This document shows, piece by piece, positions 1-8,687 of a stretch of 39,366 nt of DNA. The notes under the pieces were generated by a model that was not told the DNA's origin, searched no databases, and saw only the letters and a list, made by a program, of their open reading frames with translations. Origin of the DNA: Synechococcus sp. AG-673-F03. GTDB taxonomy: Bacteria > Cyanobacteriota > Cyanobacteriia > PCC-6307 > Cyanobiaceae. The first letter of the stretch is position 1. Each line of letters begins with the position of its first letter. The stretch lies in NCBI GenBank assembly GCA_003211205.1, contig QCTJ01000016.1, forward strand, positions 1-39,366, read 5' to 3'. A program made the position numbers and the translations under genes.

Positions 1-2407
1 TATGCCCCAGTCCCCAATGTGGATTCAGCGCTACTCGCCAGCTGCCGGACTCGTCCCCTGCCGGCACACGCCACAGCGGACCTTTTGCAGGTGAGGGCGC
101 TTCCCACAAATAGGGACAGATCACGACCGGATACTGCAGACCTTTGCTGCGATGAACAGTCACAACCGCAACCGCACTCTCGGCTAGATCGCTGAAGGGC
201 TGGCGCTGCTCTGGGATCGTGTCGGGAGGGTCAAGGCGTTGGCGTCGCAACCAATCGGCACCACTTGGGGCATCCAAGCCCTGGCGGTGCATCGTGTCCT
301 GCACGAGTCGTGCACATTGCTGGAGATCACCGAGTAAGCGGCCGCGGCTCGATAGATCGGCCACGGTCTGCCCATCCATCAGGCGTGCCAGGCAACCCAT
401 CAGCCCTAGTTTCGGAAGATCGACGGCGAGCTGCTGGAGCTGTGAAGCCAGTTGATCCAGCTGACCGTTGCCATCGGCGGCTGCCAGCTCATCGCTTCTC
501 CAATGCAAGAGTGAGGACACGGCCAGTTGCCGTAATCCACCGGCATGGGCAGGACGTGCGAGTGCGTCAAGGAAGGTCTGCAGATCCGAGGCTCCCTGGC
601 TACTGAAGACATCCCCTTGACTGACAAGGCGGCTTGGCAGTCCAGCAGCCGCCAGCTCTGCGCGGATGGCTTCGGCTTGGCGATGCCTGCTGACCAGGAT
701 GCACAGTTCGGAGGGATTCAGGTCTGGATCTTGTCTGAGGGTGTGCAGGATCAGGCCGGCGGCAACGCGGGGAATCTGCTCCTCCAGAGATGTACGGCTA
801 CTAACCCCCTCGTCGTCATCGGGATTGATGTCGTGGATCTGGAGTGATGTACTCCCCTCAAGCAGTGGCAGGGGTTGTGCGGAAGATCTTGGCATCACCT
901 CAGGTACCGAGAGTTCGGAGAACAGCAATCCTGGAGCCATCAGCTGATTCATGGCCTGCATCAGCAGGGGTGTTGTGCGGCGGTTGTCGAGTAGGTCATC
1001 AATACAGTCCGCTTGCCGCCGTGCCGCTTTGTAGGTGTTCAGATCTCCGCCGCGGAAGCGATAGATCGCCTGTTTGGGGTCCCCGACCATCAGCAGCAGG
1101 TGGTTCGGCGTCGAGAAAGCGGTTTTCAGAAGTCTCCACTGAAGCGGGTCGGTGTCCTGAAACTCATCGATCAGGACCACCCGATAGCGCGCCCGCAGAG
1201 GAGTGAGCCAAGCTTCCGCTGCATCCGACTGAGCGGGGTCGAGTGCGTCCAGCAGCCCTGAAAATCCAACCACTCCGCGTTGTCTGCGCCGCTCGATGAG
1301 CTGATTCAGCCCTTTGATCAGCAGATAGCGCCAGGTCTGTTCGGCTGGTCCGTCCCAGAGGTCGGCGATAGCGGTCTGCAGTGCGGCTGAAGCAAGGCTG
1401 GGGTCGGCTTCAGCGCAGGACCGCGCCGTTTTCTGAAAGCTGCCTGGATGGAAATAACCACCGAGAAGCATCTGATTGCGTACTTCGACGTAGTGCATCG
1501 AAGGTCCACAGGTCTTGCTGATGTGGTCAATCCAGGTGTCGAGCTCCTGGCTTCGGTCTTTCCTAGGGCGGGCACTAAAGGGTTTGGTGTCGGTGCAACC
1601 GAGGCTGCGCCATTCGGCTGCGCAGCTTCGAAGGGCTTGTTCCAGAGCCGCTCCACCGCTATTCCATTCAGCAAGGAAGTGCTTCCAGCGGCTCTGCAGC
1701 CAACCCTCAAACACCTCGCCAAGCGTTTGCTCGGGCGCGATCGGCTCTGCATCCTCAGCGATGTGCACCGCACAGTCACCATCCAGTCTTTGAAGTGCTG
1801 AAGCGAATGCTTCGGGCGACAGGCCTGCTTGCAGCAGTCCTGCAACGTGCCCTGGTTCAAGCTCGAGGACCTCTTCTCGCCAGAGGTCATGAGCGACCTG
1901 GATGGCCAGGGTCTGTGGATCATCATCAAGGGCAAGATCAATGGCCTGACCGTTCTGAAGCGCTTGCCGGCGAAGGCTGCGGCGGCAGAAGCCATGGATC
2001 GTGGTGATGTCGGCTCGCTCCAGGGCTTCGAGGGCCTCGAGCAGTCGGCTGGCCAGCAGTCTGCGTTGCTGGGAATGCTGTCCGTGCTGCTCAAGCCAGT
2101 TCTGCAGAACTGCATCCGTTTCAGGCAACAGGCTGCTGCTTCGTTCCTTGTGCAGTAGTCCCTGCAGCGTCGCGTCAAGTCGGCGTCCGATCCGGTCGCG
2201 CAATTCATCAGCCGCGGCTTCCGTGAAGGTCACCACCAGTAGTTGATCGAGGCTCAATCCTTGTTCCGTTACCAGCCGCAGTACGAGGTGGGCCAGGGCG
2301 AAAGTCTTTCCTGTTCCAGCGCTCGCCTCCAGGAGTCGAATGCCGGGCGTCAAGGGGTAGGTATTGGCTTCGAATCGTCGCGTGCTGCTAGCTGTTGCCA
2401 TCGTCAT
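1..2407 (-). CDS. recB: RecBCD helicase-nuclease, beta subunit RecB (N-terminal 802 residues; gene runs off the left edge)
   Basis: RecB is the 3'-5' SF1A helicase and nuclease subunit of the RecBCD enzyme that processes double-strand breaks. The frame is open from the ATG at 2407 to base 1. Visible helicase motifs are Walker A ASAGTGKT (about residues 28-35), motif Ia TFTEAAADELR, TTIHGFC, Walker B LIDEFQDTD (about 410), VGDPKQAIYRFRGGDL, and motif V TVHRSKGLQYPVV near the cut end. The C-terminal nuclease domain lies outside the window. The start ATG overlaps the recC stop (TGATG), which suggests translational coupling; an in-frame ATG two codons later is the alternative. Identification is very secure; the only limit is truncation by the window. 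Confidence 0.95.
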   Translation of the reverse strand, partial: MTMATASSTRRFEANTYPLTPGIRLLEASAGTGKTFALAHLVLRLVTEQGLSLDQLLVVTFTEAAADELRDRIGRRLDATLQGLLHKERSSSLLPETDAVLQNWLEQHGQHSQQRRLLASRLLEALEALERADITTIHGFCRRSLRRQALQNGQAIDLALDDDPQTLAIQVAHDLWREEVLELEPGHVAGLLQAGLSPEAFASALQRLDGDCAVHIAEDAEPIAPEQTLGEVFEGWLQSRWKHFLAEWNSGGAALEQALRSCAAEWRSLGCTDTKPFSARPRKDRSQELDTWIDHISKTCGPSMHYVEVRNQMLLGGYFHPGSFQKTARSCAEADPSLASAALQTAIADLWDGPAEQTWRYLLIKGLNQLIERRRQRGVVGFSGLLDALDPAQSDAAEAWLTPLRARYRVVLIDEFQDTDPLQWRLLKTAFSTPNHLLLMVGDPKQAIYRFRGGDLNTYKAARRQADCIDDLLDNRRTTPLLMQAMNQLMAPGLLFSELSVPEVMPRSSAQPLPLLEGSTSLQIHDINPDDDEGVSSRTSLEEQIPRVAAGLILHTLRQDPDLNPSELCILVSRHRQAEAIRAELAAAGLPSRLVSQGDVFSSQGASDLQTFLDALARPAHAGGLRQLAVSSLLHWRSDELAAADGNGQLDQLASQLQQLAVDLPKLGLMGCLARLMDGQTVADLSSRGRLLGDLQQCARLVQDTMHRQGLDAPSGADWLRRQRLDPPDTIPEQRQPFSDLAESAVAVVTVHRSKGLQYPVVICPYLWEAPSPAKGPLWRVPAGDESGSWRVALNPHWGLGH

Positions 2408-5400
2408 CAGCACCGCGCCTCGAGCAACGGTTGATACAAAGCCTGAAAAGCGGCTTCAAAGCCTTTCAGGCTTAACAGCAACTCGGCATCGCAGTGGCTG
2501 CCGAAGCAGACTTTCTGCTCGGGCCGATCCCGTTCGGCCCAGCCGCTGAAGCCTCCCTGCCAGCGATTCATAAAGGCCTTGTCCGCCGCTTCTTCCCCCT
2601 TCGACCACGCCATTGCTCTGGCCAGGCCGCTGTCCGGTGGGACTGGCCAGCACAACTCTGATCCCTGCTGTGCCAGGCTTTGCAGAGCTCTGATTTCGTG
2701 ATCAGCCTCCTGGGGTTTCAGCGCTCTCCAACGCATGGCGATGTGGAATTGATCTGCTTTTGCACTGCTGTCTTGTCGGCACACCACAGCTGTGTGGCAG
2801 GCAGCATCATCCAGTTGGGCTAGCAGGTGCTTCAGCCAGCTCTGCAACAGAGAGCGTGACCTCAGCCTTGACGTGCTGATTTGAACAGCTGTCTCGCCTG
2901 CCATCAACAAGGCTGAATGCTGGGACGCAGGTTGCTGCTGCAGCCGTAGAGGTCCCAGTTTCAGAACAGTTGTTTGGAGGTTTTGCCAGCGTCTCTCCAG
3001 CCGATTGTTCTCCAGTTCAGCTGCCGCGCCAGGAGGCATGAAGCCTTGCCCGCAACTACGGGCAATCCAGTCTTCCGTCTCCTGAACGTCCCAACGGGCT
3101 TCGGGATCGTGCGTCAGCAGATCGAGCTGTTCAGACAATCGCTGGTTGAGCAACTGATGACAGTCCAACTCCGGTAGCGATAAGGGAGAAAGATCGTTGA
3201 CAGGATCACACCATTCACCTGCATCGATGCCTTGACGTTTCAACCATTCCTTTTGCGGGGCCTGCAGCCAGCGTTCAAGTCGTTCGATTGCTTCCGCGTT
3301 GATTGGTAAGGCTGCATCGGTTGTTGGAGGCTGCCAAACAAGCGGTAAGGCCAGGCCTAAATCACGATGTGCATGATCTTCCCCGATCTGTGCATCGAGA
3401 TTGCGTCGTGCGATTAAGAGCCGGCGGTCGCAACTGATCGCGTCTCTTTGTGGAGTGACAATGAAATTAGCGACATCCAGAGGATTGGCGGGAGGGTGAA
3501 TCAGTAGCCGCTCCATTTGCTCAGTCTCGAACTGCTCTGCCAGCAGACTCAGCCACTGTTGAACCGGTGGGCATGGCGGCAGTGGGTCACCTTGTCGCTC
3601 ATCACGGTTACTCCAGCTGATCAGCAGATGCTGCCGAGCTGAGAGCAGTGCTTCAAGCAACACATAGCGATCCTGGTCTGTACTGCTGGGGTCGCCGAGT
3701 CGACGTTGTAGTTCGAGCAGGTGAAAGCCTGCACGTTCCTGATGTCTTGGAAAGGAGGAGGCATCAAGACCCATCAGAACGATCACACGGTGTGGGATTG
3801 CTCGCATCGGCTCCAGAGCGCTGATCGTGAGGGCACCGCTGCGGTGGCCGAAGCGGCCGCTTTCTGTGGAGAGCGCTTCCTCCAGCACGCTGATCACAAC
3901 TGCAATATCCAGTTCCAGAGCGCAGTCATTGGCTTGGAGCTGCCAGGTCTCAAGGCACTGATGAATGGCCTGCAGCTCCCAGTCCCAGTTGCCACCATCA
4001 TTGAAAAGCTCCTGAAGCAGCCTGCGCAACCGATCCACCCATTCAGGGCAGGGAGCACTGCAACGCAACTGGGCGATCCACCCCGCCAGTTGATCCAGCA
4101 GCGGCCACCAGACCTCGAGTTGCTGCAGGCTCAGATCAGTCAGCGCGGGTGCGCAGGAATCAACCGCCAGTCCTGGTTCTTCCGGTAATGCCAGACCCAG
4201 CAGCCAGCGATCCAGGCACCAGCGCAAGCTATTGGTGTCATCTCCGTTGCGTTCAGCTGCATCCAACCCCCAGCGGAAGCCACTGCGCTGCAGTGCTTCG
4301 CTGATTGCCATCGCGTCCTGCGATGTCAGCTGTTTCAGGCTTTGCAGTGCAGGATTGCCAAGCAGTGCCTCTAGTCCGCTTGCGGTGAGCCGATCAGCGC
4401 TCAAGCGCAACAGGCTCATGAAAGCCTGCTGAAGTCCAGGACAGTTTTGTTGACTTCGATCGGTTAATCGCCAGGGCAAGTCCACACCAGTGGCATCCCG
4501 ATCGGAAAAGACAGAAGCCAGCAGCGGTGCATAGCGCTCCACATCGGGTGTCATCACCAGAACATCCCTGGGCTGCAGGCTTGAATCAGCGGCCATCCAG
4601 CTGAGGATGCGATCACGCACAAGCTGCACTTCTCTCCAGGGACCTGCGCAGCCCATGAACAACAGCGAATGATCGCCTTGCCTGAGTGACAGGGTTGCTT
4701 GGTCCGATTCGCTGCTCGCGAGCTGCCGTTGCAGCTGTTCCAGTAGAGACGCCTGGGAGTCTTCTGGCGTTCTCATCACAGTGGGATCAGCGAATAGGTC
4801 ACCCTGTTCCCAGCTGCCCAGCAGACACTCGCCGCTTCCCTCGAGCAGCAACTGAAATTCGGCACCCATGCGGCCCAGGATTCCTTCCAGACGGGGAGCT
4901 TCAATCAGCCAGGAGCCATCGGGGGAGTTGATCCAGTCTTCACCCAGTTGCCTGCGTCGTCGCTGCGACCGCTGCCAAAGGTCTGGACAGGGTGTGAGTA
5001 AAAACAGATCAACGCTGATGTGTCCGGCCAGGGCCTGCAACAAATTGATCTGGACCGGGGCCAGATTGCTGACGCCGAAGAGGCGTAGGCGTGGCGGTAG
5101 GGGTAGCGCAGGCTCTTCTCCGTTGCGGAGTCGTTCAATCACCTGTTGCACCTGCAATCCGAAAGGCCTGCATGGCAACTGCTCTGCCAGAGCACGGGCC
5201 AGACAAGGTTGCCACCGCAATCCCTCCGGGAGTTGATCGCCCGCGCCTCCTGCCAGCCAGTCAGCGAGCTCCTCTGGCCTGTAGAGCGCGTAATCGTCGA
5301 TTGCATCGGCCAGGCTGCGGGCCAGTTGCCACTGGTTACGATTCAGTTGTCCCTCTCGACCGCCATGGAGTTCCCACCACTCCCTGAGGTTCGACGCACA

Positions 5401-5718
5401 CTCTTCTTCAAGCAGGTTTGGCAGAACGTCCAGGACCTGCCAGACCAGACGTTCCGCTCTCCATGGATCTTCGATGGCAGGCGCATCGCTGAGCATGGTC
5501 TGCACGAGCTGCCGCAGGCGACTACCAGGGAATGGAAAGCGCACCAGTGCACTGATCCCATTCACTCTGGCCAGCTGTTCACCGAGCCAACGGCTGGTTG
5601 GCCAGGTGTTAACCACCACCTCGATTTGTTCAAAAGGGCCGGGAGGCTCAAGCCTGAGTTCCTGCGCCAGAAGCTCAGCGAGTAATTCCGCTCGGTTGCT
5701 CCGGTAAACCCTCAGCAA
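2407..5718 (-). CDS. recC: RecBCD, gamma subunit RecC
   Basis: RecC is the scaffold and Chi-recognition subunit of RecBCD. The protein is 1103 residues, the usual RecC size. It opens with LRVYRSNRAELLAELLA, followed by VVVNTWPTSRWLGEQLA, typical of the RecC N-terminus, and later has ISALEPMRAIPHRVIVLMGL and SWSNRDERQG of the inactive helicase-like core. The start codon is TTG, and I see no ATG or GTG just upstream in frame. It overlaps the end of the upstream phosphatase gene by 7 bases, and its stop overlaps the recB start, so the three genes are probably co-transcribed. recD is not visible; it may lie beyond the left edge or elsewhere. Confidence 0.95.
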   Translation of the reverse strand: MLRVYRSNRAELLAELLAQELRLEPPGPFEQIEVVVNTWPTSRWLGEQLARVNGISALVRFPFPGSRLRQLVQTMLSDAPAIEDPWRAERLVWQVLDVLPNLLEEECASNLREWWELHGGREGQLNRNQWQLARSLADAIDDYALYRPEELADWLAGGAGDQLPEGLRWQPCLARALAEQLPCRPFGLQVQQVIERLRNGEEPALPLPPRLRLFGVSNLAPVQINLLQALAGHISVDLFLLTPCPDLWQRSQRRRRQLGEDWINSPDGSWLIEAPRLEGILGRMGAEFQLLLEGSGECLLGSWEQGDLFADPTVMRTPEDSQASLLEQLQRQLASSESDQATLSLRQGDHSLLFMGCAGPWREVQLVRDRILSWMAADSSLQPRDVLVMTPDVERYAPLLASVFSDRDATGVDLPWRLTDRSQQNCPGLQQAFMSLLRLSADRLTASGLEALLGNPALQSLKQLTSQDAMAISEALQRSGFRWGLDAAERNGDDTNSLRWCLDRWLLGLALPEEPGLAVDSCAPALTDLSLQQLEVWWPLLDQLAGWIAQLRCSAPCPEWVDRLRRLLQELFNDGGNWDWELQAIHQCLETWQLQANDCALELDIAVVISVLEEALSTESGRFGHRSGALTISALEPMRAIPHRVIVLMGLDASSFPRHQERAGFHLLELQRRLGDPSSTDQDRYVLLEALLSARQHLLISWSNRDERQGDPLPPCPPVQQWLSLLAEQFETEQMERLLIHPPANPLDVANFIVTPQRDAISCDRRLLIARRNLDAQIGEDHAHRDLGLALPLVWQPPTTDAALPINAEAIERLERWLQAPQKEWLKRQGIDAGEWCDPVNDLSPLSLPELDCHQLLNQRLSEQLDLLTHDPEARWDVQETEDWIARSCGQGFMPPGAAAELENNRLERRWQNLQTTVLKLGPLRLQQQPASQHSALLMAGETAVQISTSRLRSRSLLQSWLKHLLAQLDDAACHTAVVCRQDSSAKADQFHIAMRWRALKPQEADHEIRALQSLAQQGSELCWPVPPDSGLARAMAWSKGEEAADKAFMNRWQGGFSGWAERDRPEQKVCFGSHCDAELLLSLKGFEAAFQALYQPLLEARC

Positions 5719-6368
5719 GGCACTTCTGCAAAGAGCTCATAACGGTCTGCGGGCGTTGGACTGTCAGTGGGCTCTCCGATCACCTGCACCACCGCTTCGG
5801 TTTCTGGGCAGAACGCGGTGAGCAGACCGCCGTAGACCGCGCCGGTGTCAATCATCACGATCTGGCCGCGATGTTCAACCGCCGGTCGGGGCGTATGGCC
5901 CACCACCACGGTTCCATAGCGACCGTCGTAGCCCTCCCAGAAGGGTTCGCGCACATTAAGGTCTGGTTGACCCTGTTCATCAAAGCCGGCATGGGTGGCC
6001 ACCCATCCATCTCCGGAATACATCAAAGGAAGCGTGCTCAGGCATTGTTGCCATTCCCTCGTCAGCGAGTCACCAAGTTGTCGGTAGGTCTCGATCGTGA
6101 GCAGATCATCTCTCCCCTCAGCGGAAATGGCCTGAAGGCCTTCCACCAAACTTTGCTCGTGGTTTCCTCGCAACCAGGTGGCTCGACCGCTGGCCACTAA
6201 TCTCCATACCTGATTGATGCATGCGGCGATTCCAGGCCCGCGATTGATCACATCCCCACAAAACACCAGGTGATCTTCAGCTGGAAGCACTGAAATCAGG
6301 CGATGCAGGGCCTCGTGACATCCATGCACGTCACCGATAACCCAGTGATGGCCTCGAGTGGACGCCAT
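5712..6368 (-). CDS. PPP-family metallophosphatase (serine/threonine phosphatase or diadenosine tetraphosphatase type)
   Basis: This 218-residue protein belongs to the calcineurin-like PPP phosphatases, which use two metal ions. Motifs in order: GDVHG (residues 12-16), GDVINRG (38-44), GNHE (68-71), THAG, and VVGHTPRP with a later conserved GAVYGG. The order fits bacterial PrpA/PrpE-like enzymes and symmetrical Ap4A hydrolases; the true substrate cannot be told from sequence. I chose ATG 6368 because the further 52 in-frame upstream residues do not resemble the family and run into the neighbouring gene's 5' region. It is the first gene of a probable phosphatase-recC-recB unit. A link to DNA repair is suggested only by position. 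Confidence 0.88.
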   Translation of the reverse strand: MASTRGHHWVIGDVHGCHEALHRLISVLPAEDHLVFCGDVINRGPGIAACINQVWRLVASGRATWLRGNHEQSLVEGLQAISAEGRDDLLTIETYRQLGDSLTREWQQCLSTLPLMYSGDGWVATHAGFDEQGQPDLNVREPFWEGYDGRYGTVVVGHTPRPAVEHRGQIVMIDTGAVYGGLLTAFCPETEAVVQVIGEPTDSPTPADRYELFAEVPC

Positions 6369-6456
6369 TTCGAGCGCTTTGATTACTTGATTCTGACTGT
6401 GTGAACCAGAGCTGTCAGCGAATGTGATTACGGTGAGTCGCCAAAGAGCTCTGGAT

Positions 6457-6702
6457 ATGGATCCCCATTCTCTTTCCCCTTTCCGTCGTGTGGCTTTGTT
6501 GGTCAGGGCACTCGATGGTGCCAAGAAAACAAATCAGGCCTTGGCTCGGTGTAGCGATGGAGAGGAGATGCTGGATGTGCTGCTCGGAGCCTCACAGAAG
6601 CTCAAACTTGGATTGAAGCGTGAAGAGCTGCGCAACACGCCACCCATTCGCGACTGGGTGTGGTGGAAGAACAAAGAGGCCCTTGTCACCATTGGGAAGT
6701 GA
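6457..6702 (+). CDS. Nif11-like small protein without a cysteine core
   Basis: An 81-residue protein. The stretch ALARCSDGEEMLDVLLGASQ and then KLKLGLKREELRN resembles the Nif11 pattern (helix, acidic turn, AxxxGxxLxxEEL) found in cyanobacterial small proteins and in leader peptides of prochlorosins. After this domain comes PPIRDWVWWKNKEAL, with no cysteines or Gly-Gly cleavage site, so it is not an evident lanthipeptide precursor. The ATG at 6457 was chosen over a GTG at 6424. It diverges from the phosphatase gene (start 6368), with about 90 bases for two promoters. The family match comes from memory of the motif and is moderate. Confidence 0.6.
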   Translation: MDPHSLSPFRRVALLVRALDGAKKTNQALARCSDGEEMLDVLLGASQKLKLGLKREELRNTPPIRDWVWWKNKEALVTIGK

Positions 6703-6752
6703 TGCTGGGACAAGGGTGGGACGTCCTCTGCATCTGGAGAACCAACTGTCCT

Positions 6753-7025
6753 TCAACGGTCAGCAAGGATGTGAGTCACCAGGTCTGCGTTGATCCAACG
6801 AATCACCCCTGAATCGACATCGGCCACCTGAAAAAGGTTGTGGATGCTTGGGTCACGAGCAGCTCCGCCGCAGTGGATCACTTCTGCCATCCACCAGTCC
6901 TGGTCTTGGGTTTTTCCAGGTCGCTCGTCATTCCTCACGATGACCTTCATGCCAGGTTTCACATCCAAGAACCCTGGCTTCGCCTCATCAGGAGCTTTGG
7001 TCGCGGCGACGTGATCGACCGACAC
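6753..7025 (-). CDS. DUF3104 family protein (intact copy)
   Basis: A 90-residue protein of unknown function. The core GFLDVKPGMKVIVRNDE, then GKTQDQDWWMAEVIHCGGAA and ARDPSIHNLFQVADVDSG matches a small family I recall as DUF3104, restricted to marine picocyanobacteria. The motif FLDVKPGM..VIV.ND suggests a small beta-barrel (SH3-like) fold, but this is inference. A second, broken copy lies at 19296-19600 and aligns from the first residue to the THxL end. It is convergent with the Nif11-like gene, with 50 bases between stops. Small size and clean frame with a close paralogue support it as real coding sequence. Confidence 0.75.
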   Translation of the reverse strand: MSVDHVAATKAPDEAKPGFLDVKPGMKVIVRNDERPGKTQDQDWWMAEVIHCGGAARDPSIHNLFQVADVDSGVIRWINADLVTHILADR

Positions 7026-7274
7026 AGTATGACAGTACGAAAGTACTAGTTACGTTAGGACGCTCGTCGGGATTCGCCACTTCTTTCGTCTCAGATCAGA
7101 GCCCATATCGGCGGTGAATGGGTCGATCGTCAGATTCCAGGAATAATCCGAAAGACGTTCAATTGGGATCAAGAACTTTTGGGCCCATGGTGCGGGATCT
7201 CCGTGGTTGCGAGGCATCTGTCACCTGACAATGCAATAGCAGCAACGCACAATTCATAGGTTCGGCAAAACTGC

Positions 7275-7553
7275 ATGAGTCCTACGTATCTGATCACCAC
7301 ACCTGTTGAAGTCGATGTGCTCTGGAAAGTCAAGGCAGCTTCTGAGGAAGAAGCTGTTCAAAAGCTCTCAGAACACTGCACAGAGCTTCAGAAAACACCC
7401 GATTCAACGACATTAGGTTCCATCACTAGGGGGATCTCATACCGAGGATTGCCAGACGAAACGCAGAATATCCAACAGATGTCGATCCGCTTCGCTGCAG
7501 ATAATCCTCATCGATGTGTTGTTTTCGACGAGCTTGACGAAGTCGAGATTTGA
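7275..7553 (+). CDS. Hypothetical protein, 92 residues
   Basis: I do not recognise the family. The ATG at 7275 follows a 200-base region without genes. The protein is acidic and soluble, with TTPVEVDVLWKVKAASEEEA near the start, an arrangement like small regulatory or SPP1-type alpha/beta proteins, and CVVFDELDEVEI at the C-terminus. No signal peptide or membrane segment is present. Codon use looks like that of the surrounding genes. No partner is suggested by the neighbours. Confidence 0.6.
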   Translation: MSPTYLITTPVEVDVLWKVKAASEEEAVQKLSEHCTELQKTPDSTTLGSITRGISYRGLPDETQNIQQMSIRFAADNPHRCVVFDELDEVEI

Positions 7554-7853
7554 CCAATGCGGCTTAGCGATCTGATTGCACACCAGTGAAGGGTTGCGAA
7601 CCGGTACTCAAGCCGATGTTGATGTCGATATGCGATTTCATTGAGGGTGGGTAAACCTCATACTCTTTCTCACTCAACATGACCTTCCCTACTTTGTAAT
7701 TTTTGGAGTCACCCTCGTTTGGGTGATGACGGACCTAGGGAGTAGTTGGTAGCTACTCCTTTTTCCTGATCCAGCAAGTAGATCATGAGTTTTTCTTGCC
7801 TAGCGTCGCGAGATGTCTCCTGTTTTTGAGTGGTGATCGCCTAGCCTAAGTCG
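7554..7853. other. Gene-free stretch with two hairpins (possible small RNA)
   Basis: No credible open frame of any size is seen. It holds a hairpin TCACCC-TCGTTT-GGGTGA at 7709-7726 and, 12 bases later, a strong intrinsic terminator at 7739-7764. A terminator almost 190 bases past the previous stop and 90 bases before the next gene suggests either a long 3' UTR or an independent small RNA ending at about 7764. Confidence 0.4.
7739..7764 (+). terminator. Intrinsic terminator
   Basis: Perfect 7-bp stem GGAGTAG / CTACTCC with the 7-base loop TTGGTAG, followed at once by TTTTT. Direction is plus from the position of the T run. Confidence 0.75.
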
Positions 7854-8321
7854 ATGCAAAGCAGCCAGCCACAAGACAATCGAAGATGGGAAGAAAAATT
7901 CTATTCCATTAAGGACGATCTGATTGAGCATGCGAAAGATTATTCAAGGTATGAAAGTGGTTTTTATTGGAATGATTCTCAACACTCAGGATTGTTATTT
8001 GTTTCGAGCAGGATGGTTGGCAAATATCAGCTCCGCCTGATTCCTGATGACAATATTGAAAGCTGGATTGAACACTGTAGCTTAAATGCAAGTGAGACGG
8101 CAGAGTGTCTTGAAAGGTATGATCACGCAATTTATATTCACCATGCGGAAGCCTTTTCTATCACAAAAGATGGGTTAGACTTTTCAAGTGGCACTTATAC
8201 GAAAACACCTCACGGAGAATGCTATTCTCGCGAATTTGTTGCTTGGTTTAACGACTTTCCCGTTGATCTGCTGAAGGAAGGCAAAGAAGATATGAAAATT
8301 GTTAAATGGTGTGATGGCTAA
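7854..8321 (+). CDS. Hypothetical protein, 155 residues, first gene of an AT-rich cassette
   Basis: No family recognised. The protein is soluble and rich in aromatic and charged residues (for example YESGFYWNDSQHSGLLFVSS and IESWIEHCSLNASETAECL), with no signal peptide or membrane helix. Base composition is clearly more AT-rich than that of the flanking core genes. Its stop overlaps the next gene's ATG (ATGGCTAA), so the two are probably co-translated. The cassette starts just after an intrinsic terminator, giving it its own transcription unit. Given the neighbour that resembles ArdA, a role linked to foreign DNA is possible, but nothing in this protein shows it. Confidence 0.65.
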   Translation: MQSSQPQDNRRWEEKFYSIKDDLIEHAKDYSRYESGFYWNDSQHSGLLFVSSRMVGKYQLRLIPDDNIESWIEHCSLNASETAECLERYDHAIYIHHAEAFSITKDGLDFSSGTYTKTPHGECYSREFVAWFNDFPVDLLKEGKEDMKIVKWCDG

Positions 8322-8682
8322 TTTTTCAAATTGGTATGAATCAAAGAGTTTGCTTGTCCAAGCACTCGTTGATCTGATCTGTCAGAGAACTTCCTTTGTG
8401 CTGAAGGAAACCGAAATTGATAGGTTTCTTTTGATGCTTGCAGATTATGGTATTAAATCGGAAAACGAGTTTGCAGATTCATTCTTCGGTGAGTACGCGG
8501 GTAATGAAGATGATGTCTTGCAGCAGTTTGTGCAAGACTGGTGCGCTTTGGCTAAGGGATGTCGTCCTAAGCAGTTGTTGAAGCAGAATGATTCAGCAAA
8601 GCTTTGGCATGAGTTGATTCAGTTTGACTTTCACGGGTTTGTTTTCAATGGCAACACCTATTTCTTTAAGAGAAAATATTAG
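8314..8682 (+). CDS. ArdA-like anti-restriction protein candidate (C-terminal-domain type), 122 residues
   Basis: ArdA proteins mimic B-form DNA and inhibit type I restriction enzymes. Here residues from about 50 on, EFADSFFGEYAGNEDDVLQQ through FVQDWCALAKG to AKLWHELIQFDFHGFVFNGN, follow the ArdA C-terminal layout: F-x-x-x-(F/Y)-x-G-E-(Y/F), an acidic helix, a D.e..a.eL strand and a closing FxxxxxYFF. The N-terminal half, ANFSNWYESKSLLVQALVDL, is helical and unassigned. At 122 residues it is shorter than classical ArdA (about 165). ATG 8314 overlaps the upstream stop; a TTG at 8299 is less likely. The match is by eye and needs a profile search. Confidence 0.5.
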   Translation: MANFSNWYESKSLLVQALVDLICQRTSFVLKETEIDRFLLMLADYGIKSENEFADSFFGEYAGNEDDVLQQFVQDWCALAKGCRPKQLLKQNDSAKLWHELIQFDFHGFVFNGNTYFFKRKY

Positions 8683-8687
8683 ATTAT

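Noticed and set aside
1318-2208. Long minus-strand open frame of 296 codons in the recB region
   Set aside because: It is in another frame of recB. The real frame, with all helicase motifs, is open from 2407 to the left edge.
7033-7046. Hairpin AGTAC-GAAA-GTACT upstream of the DUF3104 gene
   Set aside because: A 5-bp stem with a GNRA-type loop is too short to claim as a regulatory element without conservation.
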